From NCBI GenBank assembly GCA_963678675.1, contig OY783191.1, positions 21,967,299 to 22,031,298 of the forward strand: 64,000 nucleotides of DNA. Direction: 5' to 3'. Below, in pieces: positions 1 through 13,600 of this stretch; within the stretch, counting starts at the first letter, position 1, and each line of letters begins with the position of its first letter. The stretch is from Xiphydria camelus. Lineage: Eukaryota > Arthropoda > Insecta > Hymenoptera > Xiphydriidae. The position numbers and the translations under genes are program-made. Under the pieces are notes generated by a model. It searched no databases and had not been told where the DNA came from. It saw nothing but the letters and a program-made list of their open reading frames with translations.

Positions 1-1662
1 CTGTAAATTAGCAGGTCCGCACTGTCTTTGGGGAATGCAAGAATAATTGCTATCACTGCTATAACTGGGAGAGGAGGCTCTGTTGTTCCTTCTGCGCGGA
101 CTCCTGTTATTTCTATTTCTGGAACCACCTTTACTATGAGTGCAACCAGATGCAAATTGACTACTGTACTCCATCGTATCGGCATAGAGACAACTAGATT
201 CTGAGCACGAGCAACATACATCCGAATGAGTGTTCGAATCGCAGGACTTTCTGTCCCACTCATCGTTGTCCGGCTGATAGAGAGTGTCATTTCTGAACAT
301 CTCCTCGTTGTGTCGATAAATCTCATCATTGAGGGTGGTGCGATCCAGATGTGAGTTCGAATGATTGGAGCGGCCAAAGCTGTCATGACCATTTCTATAA
401 TCTTCTTGATGTCCATAAATCAACGACCCGCTCTCATACTCATTTTCCTGGTTCTTGTAATCATAATGATTGAAACCTTGCGGAAATGACGGAACGGGCG
501 GAGGATTGGTTTGAGGTGGTAGAGTAGTGTATCTACCCTGAGGAATACTTCCATGGTTTCCATCGACATGCTGACCGTGCCCGTTCCACGGCGTTGGCGA
601 TGAGGAATAGCTGTTGCCTATTCTAACCGGCGGAGTCGGTGGACTTTGAGGATTCGTCGAGGCGGAAACGTCGAGATCATTCTGAACTTGTCGCTTTCCA
701 AGATGAGGGCTGAAAGTTACCGCTGGAGGTTGCATTCTAGTGGTCAGAGATGTTCCTGAAGGTGGTGGATGTTCGGGAGGCGGAGGCAACATGTCACACC
801 AATTCGGCATGCCAGGTTGCTGAGTTTCAGTAGGAGGAATCCTATATTGCTGTCGTCTTTGAATTTCTACATTCTCATCAGTGTAGACGCTGCTGGCATT
901 GTCGCTGCTCGGAGACATCGTCGACTTGTTATGATCCTGATTCGAGTCTAAACTGGAGTAGTCCGGCTTGACGCAGGAGTCACTCGAGTTCGACTTTTGA
1001 CCACTAGTTTCCATGGAATCTGGACTTCTATTGCCCACGCAAAGAGTCGTCGTTGCATAAGGCTCCGGTGGTGCTTGCAGTGGTTTCCGTGCATTGTAAA
1101 ACGTTGTCAAATTGACTTCGGCATATTCGGAGCCAGCCATGCCCACTATTCCAGGCGCCAGCATCTGTTGATTATTCAGCAACTTTGTTTCGCAATCCTT
1201 ATCGTTGGCACTTTGAAGGGTATTTGTCGGTCTCCATCCTCGCTCCAGCCACAAACTGTCTTTATTCAACTGACAAATGTCATTCGCTGTACCAACTGGG
1301 ACGTTCAAGTGTCCCAATTGTTTGCTCAAAGCTTGACGTCGTCTGACGTACAAAACACCCAGTAATATAGCAATTACGGTGAAAACCATGCTGATAATCA
1401 ATACCAAAAACCAGGTTTCTCTGACGACGGAGATGCCACTGTGACTGGGATCGGTCCTCGGTGGAAATTGAGTCAATTGACCAGGATCCATGTTGAGGAG
1501 CGTGGGCGATGAGAAGGGACCCAGCCCAGCTCGAGTCAATCCAGCTACACGTGCCGTGTAAAGTCCACCGGTTGTCAGACTGTTGATGATCACGGAGGTA
1601 GTAGAAGCATTTAAGGACATCTGACCGAGAACCTTACTACTGCTGTTACTCTTGATTTGAAT
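1..1662 (-). CDS. robo1: robo exon: end of FN3-3, transmembrane segment, cytoplasmic tail with CC motifs
   Basis: The acceptor is at 1664-1663 (ttacttccag). 554 codons are open to the window edge. Residues 1-60 finish FN3-3 ([15 protein letters not shown]). Residues about 84-104 are a hydrophobic helix ([21 protein letters not shown], genomic 1413-1351) followed by the YVRRRQ stop-transfer. The tail holds a CC0-like [11 protein letters not shown] (Tyr codon 1125-1123), a CC1-like PEPYATTTL (Tyr codon 1059-1057), a CC2 [10 protein letters not shown] (789-760, Enabled-binding type) and a proline patch [14 protein letters not shown] near 500-540 that could be CC3. The rest is Ser/Asn/Pro-rich and probably disordered. 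The last codon in view is CAG, a usual exon-end triplet, so the exon may end near the window edge. Confidence 0.93.
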   Translation of the reverse strand, partial: MQIKSNSSSKVLGQMSLNASTTSVIINSLTTGGLYTARVAGLTRAGLGPFSSPTLLNMDPGQLTQFPPRTDPSHSGISVVRETWFLVLIISMVFTVIAILLGVLYVRRRQALSKQLGHLNVPVGTANDICQLNKDSLWLERGWRPTNTLQSANDKDCETKLLNNQQMLAPGIVGMAGSEYAEVNLTTFYNARKPLQAPPEPYATTTLCVGNRSPDSMETSGQKSNSSDSCVKPDYSSLDSNQDHNKSTMSPSSDNASSVYTDENVEIQRRQQYRIPPTETQQPGMPNWCDMLPPPPEHPPPSGTSLTTRMQPPAVTFSPHLGKRQVQNDLDVSASTNPQSPPTPPVRIGNSYSSSPTPWNGHGQHVDGNHGSIPQGRYTTLPPQTNPPPVPSFPQGFNHYDYKNQENEYESGSLIYGHQEDYRNGHDSFGRSNHSNSHLDRTTLNDEIYRHNEEMFRNDTLYQPDNDEWDRKSCDSNTHSDVCCSCSESSCLYADTMEYSSQFASGCTHSKGGSRNRNNRSPRRRNNRASSPSYSSDSNYSCIPQRQCGPANLQ

Positions 1663-4600
1663 CTGGAAGTAAAGAGTACGTTAGGAATTCATAGAGCACG
1701 AATACTTAATTGAATAATTGAGTGGATTAATAATTTAGGTTCTTTAATTGGCACTTCAATAAATTATTTGTACTATTTTAATCAGAGATCAATTGAAAAT
1801 TGACTTAAGTTATTAATCCACCCAGCAAACACACTTGTATCAAATCCAAGATTGTTATGTAACCTTGAAATGTTATTGATCCATACTAGAATGGATCTAA
1901 AAGCTACACATAACCAGTGACTATAACGTATAATTTACGTATCCTTTATGTAATTCTAACCCAGCAAGTATATATGTATCAAATTCGGGACTGTTATGTA
2001 ATCTTAAAATGTTATTGATCCATATTATAATAGATGTAAAAGTTACGTAGCCAAAGTGGACATCCTTGATATGTGTTTCTAGTGCTGTATAGGTATACTA
2101 TGTATATTTTTCATAAATGTTACAAATTATTAGTAGTGTGTCACTTATGAGTGTTACAAGCAAAATCTAATTATATTTCTTTACTACTTGCGTCAAAAGT
2201 TCGTGTTTTCATGCCTTCGAGCTAACCAATAAGTCACTTTTTGCGAAGGTGTGCGTTAAAAAAACCGTAGTATATGACTCGTGTCATACCATTAAATAAT
2301 ATATATATATTATTTAATGGTATATAATGTTCTCTAATGATGTTTTTCTGAAATATTAAAAAAGAAAAGAAACGGATGGACATACTATTCTTTATATCCT
2401 AGTGGGGATGTCGAGAATTTGAACCTTGTTCTCTCTACGTAGGACACCGAAGCCTCGACCACGGAGCTAACCAATGCTGTTAAAATTTGTAATAATATTA
2501 TCCCATATCAAGTAACCGGCAGTGTGTATAAAAAATTAGTTATCAATTCACTTATTATTATTTTTCGTCACATTATTTTAGAACGATTAAGTACCACACC
2601 AGACTAACCCTGGAAAAAATAGCGGATACACAGTACGCGCGTATCGTTTACGTAGCATGTTCAATGTATTCAATATGGATAAAATGTTACGTACTATTTA
2701 CATCGTAGTGTGACATATTCAATTTGAATGAAATATTATATTTCATATACATAATATGAGAGACGTATTCGATATCAACGAAATATTATGTACTATTTAT
2801 AGTATATGTTAGCGTTAAAGTATGAAATTCAGTTAATCTATGTAATAACTAGTTATTTTATATAATAACGTGGCATTTTAGTTAAAGTATGAAGTAGAAT
2901 ATTTATTCAACATTCTAACTAGTTAATTTATAGAGTAACTAGGTATTTTATGAATTAACTACCTACTGTTAGTTAAAGCTTCTTCTCTTTCGCGTTCGAT
3001 GCTGAATTTATTAAAACATAAGAGACATTTCCGCTGCCCCAGTATCTACGTCGATTTCATTAGTATTAGTTTCAGTTTGTGCATCATTTGGTTAGGTTTG
3101 TTTAGGTTATGTTAGGTTAGGTTAGGTTAGGAGTATCGTATAAAACATCAAAAAGCGATTCATTTGAACAATAGTATTTCACTACTGCTTCTTTTTCAGT
3201 CACTGGTGTTATTAACTTTTCAGATCCTTGCACACTTAACACACATTATAATGTTTATTTCATACTTTCACGGATGCTTCGGCGTTAATATATATTTAGA
3301 ATAACTAGTTAAGGTGTTAAAAACACTGAAATTATATACTTTAACTGATCGCATTAGTTATTCCATAGACTAACGCGTGATTTCATAGAATAAGAGATTT
3401 CATACTTTAACACTAACATATATACTGTAAGATATAAAAACTGTTACAACTATTTTACATTTTACATATAACATACGTAATAATGTTATATAATTATATT
3501 CCCTGCATGTACTCTACAGTTTATGTAAGAAATATATTATCGTTGGCTGAGATTGTCCATTAGCTGATGAAAAGAGAGGGGGGGTGGGGGGAGAGGCAAA
3601 AATGGACTAAAGAAATGCGACGTGGTTTATAAATGATTCCTTTAGTGACTACTTATCATTTTTATATTTTACGTAATATCGAATTGATAATTTCGATTCA
3701 TATACCAAAGTGACAAATAACTTATCCATGTAAGAGTTCGTGGCTCAATTGGTTAGAGTGTAAGAGCATTCCCAGTTTCGAAGCCACCCGTCTCTAAAAA
3801 ACATCATAATTTCGAATCCCAGTAAGGTGTGGAAATAGGCGATCATTTTTTTTAACGTTTATAGATTTCACTGACAATGTCTAACAACTTACCGATATTT
3901 GGAAATATTTATTTAGGTCTTGTAACGTAATATTAATGTAAAAATATTCCAGCAAACACAGTTTGGTATCATTCTCGTTATATTTACGTAACAGTCATTA
4001 AGTAACTGTTATACATATATTACATCACGTGGTATTATATATTACGTGATTACGGGTTATAACTTTCTTGTATCTGCGACTTCTTGAAAAGATGACATAT
4101 TTAAGAACGTTAACTGCTTCAATCACGGAGCACGTGATGTAATAGTTATTTATAGTATAACAGCTGTTATATAAAAATAACGAGAATGACACGAAACTGT
4201 GTTTGCTGGGCATCTAGCAACTTAAATGTGCATCATTAATGAAATTCATGAGCTTAGATATAAAGCGCTTACTTTGTATCCAACCAATTGCCCGTTCTGT
4301 TCGGTTTTCGGCGGCGGAGCCCAACGAACGAAAGCTGATGTTATATTGATCATTCCAACATGTACGTTCTCGGGCGCACCAGATGGCACATCTTCCATAG
4401 TCGTAGCCAGTTTCACATTACTAGGCCTTCCTTCGATAGTTTTATAAAATGGCACGAGGAAAAATTCATATCTGGTGAATTTTTTTAAATTTGTTAGCAC
4501 ATAACTGGTAGCACCTGCATTGAGAACAGTGACCATTTGATACTCCGGTTTGTTGGAAACTTCACGATATCTTATGTAAAGACCTTCAACTAGATCTGCT

Positions 4601-7600
4601 GCCCCAAGGATCTGAAAAATTGATGTTAATTGTGTGACTGTCTTTGCCATTGTGAACATATAAGACAGATCAAGTAATAGTACAATATGTGATATTCACT
4701 TACGTCCCACATGATTTTAACGCTGGTACTACTCAAAGGTTGGACCTCTCTCAAGTGTAGTATTTCACTATTGAGGCGGTCTCTTGCTCGAATTAATTCA
4801 ATCTGAGGGACGGAATGTTGATTGATACTGGTCGTATGCGCGACATCGGAAAGCGGTCCAGGTAAAGACAATCCGTGATTATTCTCTGCTCTGACTAAGA
4901 AGACATAATTAGTGTCTGGTTTTAAATCGATTACCTAAAAGAAATAAAATCAATTAAGTCGCAGTTTGATTATATTTATCGACCTTCCTTTACCGCCTTA
5001 AAGTAGTTCTTCGACTTACGGTGTAAGTATCATCGATAATTCCGGTAGCAGCTACAACCCATCCAGTGTTCAGATTACTGCTAAAGTATTCCACATTATA
5101 CCCAATAATTGGGCTCTCCCCTTCATACCCGGGGCTCCAAGTGAGTGTGACGGAATTGCTGGTAGTATTGACTATTCTCGGTTTACTAGGGTTCTGCGGA
5201 AGTGTTGACACGTCCGGGGTCCGATGAAGGGAAGTCGTTGAACTGACAGTCAGTGTTGCAGACCAGGATGTATTTCCAGATTCAGATGAAGCTATACATG
5301 TGTAGAGACCAGAGTCACTCGCTTGAACGTCATCAATATAGAGCGTGCCATTGCTGGCCATCGTAATGCGGCTTCCCAATTGTACTAGAACGCCGTCTTT
5401 ATGCCAGTGAACTCTCGGTGTAGGTTCACCAACAGCTCTGCATGACAGAGACGCAGTACTCTTCAAAGGTAAGGTCTGATTTGCTGGACCTAATTCGATG
5501 ATAGGTGGGGGCACTTCTTCTACAGACGTCACCTGTAATGCGAATAAAGATAAATCCATAAGTAAAATACTTTTCATGTGTTTATTGTTTGTAACTTTTA
5601 AATAATATAACGCATATGCATTTCTTGCTGCGGACAGACCTGAAGGAATACGGTAGCTGTGCTTGCTCCTGCTTGGCTGATGGCACTACATACGTAATGA
5701 CCTTCATCCTTCCTCATAGCCGTTTTAATGTGCAAGCTACCATTTTCGGTGATACTGTAACGTTTCTGATATATGTTTCCAGGGAACATGAGCTCCTGAG
5801 AACCTTCACGTGTCCAGAAAATTGAAGGAGTAGGCGCACCGCGTGCGGCACAAACGAAAGATACGTCAGAACCGGTGCTAACCACTTCGTCTTTCGGAAA
5901 TTGTGTGAAAACTGGACGGGCTGCAATGGAAAAAAGGTAGATGATCTTTAGTATGGCATTATATTTATATTCAATTATATTTAAATGAATTTTGTTACTT
6001 TGAAATTTTTTTTTCATTTTATAATGACCAAAATGTGGAACTAATTTTATGATCAGAATGAAATATGGCTTAATATTTTTGTAGTTAATAATAGTTGTTA
6101 CGAAATATTTTTGAAAATATCAATCAGTGTTATACAAGTAATATCTTCTTTTTTTAAAAATATAATCGTAGATAAGGTAGTAGTTGAATTTCAGAAAACC
6201 ATAATTTCTAAAAAATGCATACCTAAGTAATTCCTAAACTGATAAGTAAAAGATCAGATATATTAAACAAGTCTCCTTCAATATTATAATGTACCTATAT
6301 AAGAGTATAAAAAGGGTTTAGAGAAATAAGCATATGAAATTCGCCTCCATAGAAATCATAGCCCTCTGAAATCATAATTATTGTCTTTTAAAATAAAAAT
6401 TCTATACAATATTTCGGTTTTTTAGCCCTTCTGTAACTAAAATATCATTAAAAATTCATTTTTAACTTAATAATTTTCGTCTCAATAACGGTTTTACGTA
6501 TCTTTATTATACAACAAGAATGTATGGGCATAAAATTGGTCGAACTAGGGTAAAAAAAATGTACTACTGAATTTCGAGCTACATTTGATTTTTTTAAAAA
6601 TCTAAAAATATTAATGTGGCGTGTTCTAAGTGATTTTGTAAAGGGACAATTACAAAAAATTCTATAATTTGTACAACCTTTGAAGTATTCTTCATGAATT
6701 TTTCCTGAATTTTCAGATCACTGCGTCAGTTTTAAAAACAATGAAAACTGACTTTCTAGTACGGTTCGGTTCATTAGAGCTAAATGTTTTTGAAATCATA
6801 TTATATTAGGTGTATAACTTTGCTTCCGCCGTTTTCCCTTTGCCGTTGGCTTCAAAAGGTGATCAGTTTTTTCAACGCGGGATTCATACGCTACCCGAAA
6901 GATGGGAGAATATAGTGGCCAGCGATGGACAATGTTTTGAATCATAAATGTATAACCAGTTTTTTACAATAAAGCCTCGAAATTCGGAAAAACGGCGGAA
7001 GCATAGTTGTACATCTAACATTACATTAATGTCTATACAGGGTGTTCATGCCCAGACTCCGAGAGTGTGTGGAGCCTATTTCAAATTTTTCGCATATATA
7101 AACCAATTAGCGGCTCGGTTTGCTTTTCCTGTTCTGATTGCAACCATCTATTTAATTGAAGACCAAACTGCATACATCACTATTGCGTATGCGGCAAACT
7201 GGAAAAAGGCTCTATCCATTCTTGGAGCCTGAAGGTGAACACCCTGTACATAAGTAACCTTACATGAAGTTTTTTATTAATTAGAAAATGCTCAACAGTA
7301 GTTGTTTAGTCTTCATCGCTGACTTCGTTGCTTATAGGATCAACTTCTTCAGTTTTACATAATTTCGTTAATATGCCAATGATTGAAAATTTCATCTGCT
7401 TCAAATTGTTAATCATTATCGCTTATCCAAGTAGAAAGAGACAGACATATGTCAATGTTTGAAAATGTGGTTTACTTAGACTACCAATCACTGTATCACT
7501 TACTCTATGGGATTTTAAAATGTTCATCTAGTATAATAAAATATAAATTCTTTTACCGCGTGGTGCTAAAGCAATGTGATACGTGGCAAGATCATACATA

Positions 7601-10600
7601 TGGGGGATTCCAGTGCAACTTGATTAACGTTTGACCCTTATTCATTTTGGTCGGACTAATCTTTTCTTATTGTGTAATGTCCTTCAAACAAGCTCAGGCA
7701 AATTAAAAAAATTTTTTTTTCATTAAGTCGTTCAGCCTTTATGTATTTTTGAAGTAAGAAAAACCCCAAAATTTGAAATCCTACCTGATTAATATTTTTA
7801 GATTTTTTTAAAAATCAAGTGTCGGAATTCAGTAATACAGTTTTTTTAAAATTCTAGTTCGACAAATAATGCGGGAAATCATATTAATCGAGATTATATT
7901 ATGAGGCCGACCACCCGTCTGGAAATGTCGCGGCTGTGAAAATATATTTCCAACATGGTGCATAAGACCCTTTTGTATTTTCGCCACCACACTTAACAAA
8001 CATAAATCTAGGGCCCTATAGAAAAAAAAAATTTCTTTGTTGTAATCAATCGGCGACCTCGGAAATGTATGTTTTTTTCTATAGGGCTCTAGATTTATGT
8101 TATTTAAGTGTGGTGGCGAAAATACAAAAGGTTCTTATGCACCATGTTGGAAATATATCTTTACAGCCGCGACATTTCCAGACGGGTGTGTCGGACTCTT
8201 AAGCGGATTCTATTGTACGGGGTTGTTCTCAAACCTCTGACCCAGAGAAAAACCCTATGTTCACTAAAAAATTACGAACATAATGCAATTGATTTTATTG
8301 AAATCCGTTAAGAATTTACGGAGGAATGAATTATTAAAAAGTAATTAATATTTTGAATTTATTCGGCATTCATAACGTCATATAGAAGATAATCGCAATT
8401 GCTATCGTTATTATAAACATTATCTTCATAAGCCTTGATATAACGTCATCAATTCCGGATAAATTCAACATATTAATTACTTTTTAATAATAGGAAACTT
8501 GCATAAAATTTTATGAAACACAGCAAAGTTATTCAAAACACAGTACCAATAGTAAGAACTTGATAAAAAAAATGCTACCCCAAAAACATTACTTTAAAAG
8601 TAGCATGGCCACGCCTCCCCGGTGAAACACCGCGTTATGGATAGCACTGGTATCGTGACGTCACTAGTCGGTAACGGTTTGCCTGCGCGCCTTATAGTAC
8701 AGTAGACGGGCCGAGAAAATCAACTTTGTTGTCCACTTTTCTTTACAAGTGTCCGAGTTTTTGTTTCTGATGATTGCAATATTTCATTACCTTTAAAACA
8801 AAGCAACAATCATCGAAAAATATCAATTTTTAGTGAAGTTAGAGGCATCTGTTTACAAGAGCGCGCGGGCGCTACGACGCGTATTTATGTACAAAGTGCG
8901 ATATCTCGAGAACTAATCATTGTAACAAAATGAGATAAAAACCAATTTGTTTCGTCTTGAAATTCTCTAAATTTTTTCCGCAGTATGTCTCCATAACTTC
9001 TCAATAGTTTTCGAGATATTTAACCCTAGATATAGCTAACCTTCCTTTATATACTTAATAAGCTAACCATTCGTCGATGAGACCAACATTGAAGTTCAAA
9101 TATTTTTTTTTATTAACAAATACTCTTTTGTTACTTTTAATTATATACAACACGGTAACACGCTCGCAGCAAGTATTAGAAGGAGACAGCTAAATGAGGC
9201 ACATAGAATAACAGTGGTCCGACTCCACTCCTTTTCAAATAGCTGCCTTTGATTTAAAATGAGTTGTCTAATGTGTATCTTTCAGTATAAAGTTCTATTG
9301 TAGTATTTCATTATAAAGTTCATATCATAGAAAACTATAATATGGAGATAGACCACCTTCAAGAGAGTTTCAAGTGGGCGGAGTTTATCGCAAACTGTAT
9401 TAATCTTTTGCGGCTTAATTTCGCGTCAGAAAAAAAAATAAAAAAACACGTCCCAACTTTGTTTACGTGCTCAATCCAGTTATGATGTAAAAAAATATGT
9501 TCAAGTTCCCTATTTATTAATTTCTCCGTAAATTCTTAACGGATTTCAATAAAATCAATTGCATTATATCCGTAATTTTAAAATGAACATAGGGTTTTCA
9601 CCTGGGTCAGAGGTTTGAGAACACCCGATATGTAGATATGTAATTGCTTTACAGCTTCCTAAAATCTGCATACTGCTTAAATATTCACTATATGTACTTA
9701 TACAGGATCCTTCGCTCAGGATAGTAATAGTCGGTTTGGCCTAATTTGGCCTATTCCCGACCAATGAACAATCAATGGGATAAGTATTGACTGACCTCCT
9801 ACTGTCCCCCTATCCTACTCGACTGTTAACCCTTCGTTACTTACGTAGGTTTTTGAAACATAAGAGCTCACCTGTAGGTACATTCTGTACGGTCGTTCGT
9901 GGGCGTTCGTTCGTAGTGAAGGAACGATCACGAACGCCGGTGGGCGCTTGCAAGAGCGAAGGCTCGTGTATACCGCCCCCCCCCTCCCCCCGTGGGAATT
10001 TCTGACACATATTTTTTTGTTGGTATTGCCATGTAGTTTAAGGTTTTAGTTGTTTGCCTCTTGTCAATTACACCATATCCCGGAAAAGCGTGGAAAATCA
10101 CAGTGTTCCGTCGCACGAGCGACGGAATTCGGAAGGTCGATTCATACCCCTTAATAGTGTCTGTAGATCACAAGTTCTAAGTTCTAGCCTACAACACTTT
10201 CCTACAAGACATATTTATTTTAAAGAATAAAAAATTTCATGAACCACTGAAGAGATAAAAGCTTAAAACTTTTAAGAGTATTCAAGAGAAGATAATTGTT
10301 ACGTTCTCTCAAAACAGATTAGTAAAGAGCAGAAAGAAATATTTTTGGTCGAGCTTTGCTCCTGTCCCAGGAACGTCAAATTAGCCTAGAGATGCTGTTA
10401 TCCTATCCATTAGGACCAGGACCATGGGCATTAGCAACTGCTGATGGGTGTCCTACAAAAACAGACAAGGCCAAACTACTCCATGCTTTGGAGATCAAGG
10501 GTGCGGGCATTTGGGGCATAATTTCTGAAGTGTACCACCCTCGAAAATGAAAGTTGTCCGATCGGTCTAACAATTGGCCCAATTGTAGTCCTATTAGGTA

Positions 10601-13600
10601 GTACTCCTCACACCAAAAATTAATTCATTTTGATAATTACTTATCAAAGTGGAGGGGGTACAATTTTTGGGTTATTTAAACAAAGCCTTACTTTTAAACA
10701 TCTGTAACTTTTTTCCTATTGCCTTAAACAAAATTTCACTAGAAATGTTTTTCATAGATTTTTCCACAAACTTTCTGGCGGCCATAACAATTTTTAAAAA
10801 AATTAAAATTTGACCCTAATTTTTGAAAATCAAAAATAAATTTGATTTTCTTTAATTTGGACAATTTTCTTATTTTTTAAAATAATTTTAGAAGAAAGCT
10901 GAGATTTTTTCCTATAAGACCACCAAGTTTCAGAGAGAGAGTGGCAAATTAATTCTTCTCTGAGTAAAATAGAACGATACGTAAAGCTGGTGGGAGATGT
11001 AACGCGCGCGTATTCGTAGATCTCTGCAAATGAAGTGGTGGGAGGTCGAGCTGAACGCAATTCCGTAGCCGCGTGCTATCCTGTGCTACAACTGCTACAT
11101 CGAAGGGACCGGTGAGTAAATTGGCGGGATATTTGAAAATATCGTGACTGGTCATTCTTATCTGAAAAAAGTACTTTTTTTACGATGTCCTCTAAAAATA
11201 TGAATAAAATTTGGAAGGATAGATGTAGGATATATATATTGAACACCTTCATCAGTTTTTTAGAAAGTCATCAGCCTTTTGAAAAGGATTAATACATCTA
11301 TCCTTCCAAATTTTATTCATATTTTTAGAAGACATCGTTAAAAAAGTATTTTTTTCAGATAAGAATGACCAAAGTCACGATATTTTCAAATATCCCGCCA
11401 ATTTACTCACCGGTCCCTTCGATGTAGCAGTTGTAGCGCAGGATAGCATGCGGCTATGGAATTGCGTCCAGCTCGACCTCCCACCACTTCATTTGCAGAG
11501 ATCTACAAATACGCGCGCGTTACATCTCCCACCAGCTTTACGTATCGTTCTATTACTCAGAGAAGAATTAATTTGCCACTCTGAAACTTGGAGGTCTTAT
11601 AGGAAAAAATCTCAGCTTTCTTCTAAAATTATTTTAAAAAATAAGAAAATTGTCCAAATTAAAGAAAATCAAATTTATTTTTGATTTTCAAAAATTAGGG
11701 TCAAATTTTTAATTTAAAAAAAATTGTTATGGCTACCAGAAAGTTTGTGGAAAAATCTATGAAAAACATTTCTAGTGAAATTTTGTTTAAGGCAATAGAA
11801 AAAAAGTTACAGATGTTTAAAAGTAAGGCTTTGCTTAAATAACCCAAAAATTGTACCCCCTCCACTTTGATAAATAATTATCAAAATGAATTAATTTTTG
11901 GTGTGAGGAGTACTATCTAATAGGACTACAATTGGGCCAATTTTTAGACCGATCGGACAACTTTCATTTTCGAGGGTGGTACACTTCAGAAATTATGCCC
12001 CATAATATAATACATATATGATTGATGGGATGGCTTACTTTCAAGCTCTCAGTAATATTCCAGAAACCTTTGGTGAGCTCGCCGAGATAGTCTTAAGCCG
12101 CTTTCCAAAATGCAAGAGGATAGATTTCGTGACGGATACTTACGCAGATGTATCTATTAAAAACATTGAGGGACTAAGAAGGGGCCATGGAGATACCTAA
12201 GACCAAGATTCCTCGGGATTGGAAAAAATTCCTCAGTAATGGCAAAAACAAGGAACAACTTGTCAACCTTCTACACTACTACCCCACTATTTTCATGGTA
12301 GAAATCTTTACTCATCACACACATAATGATCAGTGCATGTTGTTTACTAGCGAAGACGGTTCAACTGTGAATTATACGATACAAGAAGAGCTATGCTCTT
12401 CACAAGAAGAGGCGGATACTAAAATTACATTACATTGCTTTCATGCTTCTCAATCCTGTCAAGACAATTTGCCTATCAGAATTAGATCACCAGACACAGA
12501 TGTTTTCATGTTGTTGTTAAGTTACGCCAACGAAATTGAAAACGTGTTACTGTTTGATACAGGAACTAGAAACAAACGAAGGGTCATTAATGTCACCATC
12601 ATTTCTCGGGATTTAGGTGTAGCAACGAGCCATGCTATGTTGAATATGCATGCACTATCCGGATGCGACACTACCAGTTCATTTGTTCGCCATGGAAAGT
12701 TGTCAATAAAATCTAAATTGGAAGTTCTCGAAATTCGTGCCTATCCTTAGATCATTAGGATCATCACTTACAATTACAGACATGTTACAGACAGGCCTAG
12801 AGGAATTCGTCTGTTGCTTGTACAGTGATAAGGGATACACAGATATAAATAAGCTACGGTACGATTTGTTCACACAAAAATACTCTCCCACAATGACATT
12901 TGCATTGCCAAATACACAAGGTGTCGAATTGAGTCTACTACCTCCTTGTAAAGCTTCACTTGAAAAGCACATCAGTCATGCAAACTACCAGTGCTATATA
13001 TGGAACAATGCACATGTCGTTAAATCGATACTACCAACTCCAGTGGAACATGGCTGGAAGTTGGAGAATGAACAACTGAAGTTTGATTGGATTAAAGGGG
13101 ATCCGTTGCCGCACAAATTAACCGACGTTATGGAAAGCTTTCATCCAGATGAGTTTGAAGATGGAGATGATCCAGAAGTAGTTAACTTAGCCGATATAGT
13201 ACATGAGGATGAAGAAGGAGACTGCTGATTACAGATGCTGTTATAAAATGAAATACTCTTATTTGATTTTGAGGTTGAAAGTAAATTTTCATTATTATAA
13301 CTAGAATGTTTTCGTTTATATTCACATAATGAGAATTTTGTGTTAAGGTTCATATTTACAATAAAAAATGGAAGAATATGTAACTAAAAACTCAGGGAAG
13401 AATTCCTGCACAAAATATTATTTATAAACATACCTTCTTCAACGAAAAATTTTAATGAAATGAGAATGAATTGAAAAAGAGTCATTTTCTCCGTGTTTTC
13501 GTGGTTTTTCATGTTTTTTCGGGATATGTTGTAATTGACAAGAGGCAAACAACTAAAACCTTAAACTAGATGGCAATACCAACAAAAAAATATGTGAGTC

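Larger units (their letters stand above)
6538..7865. mobile_element. TIR element, about 1.3 kb, invaded by two MITEs
   Basis: About 78-bp arms at 6538-6613 and 7787-7865 are inverse copies (ggtcgaacta, tactactgaattc, aaaaatctaaaaatattaat). A mini-mariner and a CAGGGTGTTC element lie between the arms. Confidence 0.55.

Noticed and set aside
3738..3830. tRNA-like ttcgtggctcaattggttag with gaatccca downstream
   Set aside because: Box spacing is too long and no acceptor stem pairs; at best a decayed SINE head.
12703..13353. Minus ORFs of 89 and 70 codons
   Set aside because: Antisense to the C-terminal part of the PIN-like pseudogene.
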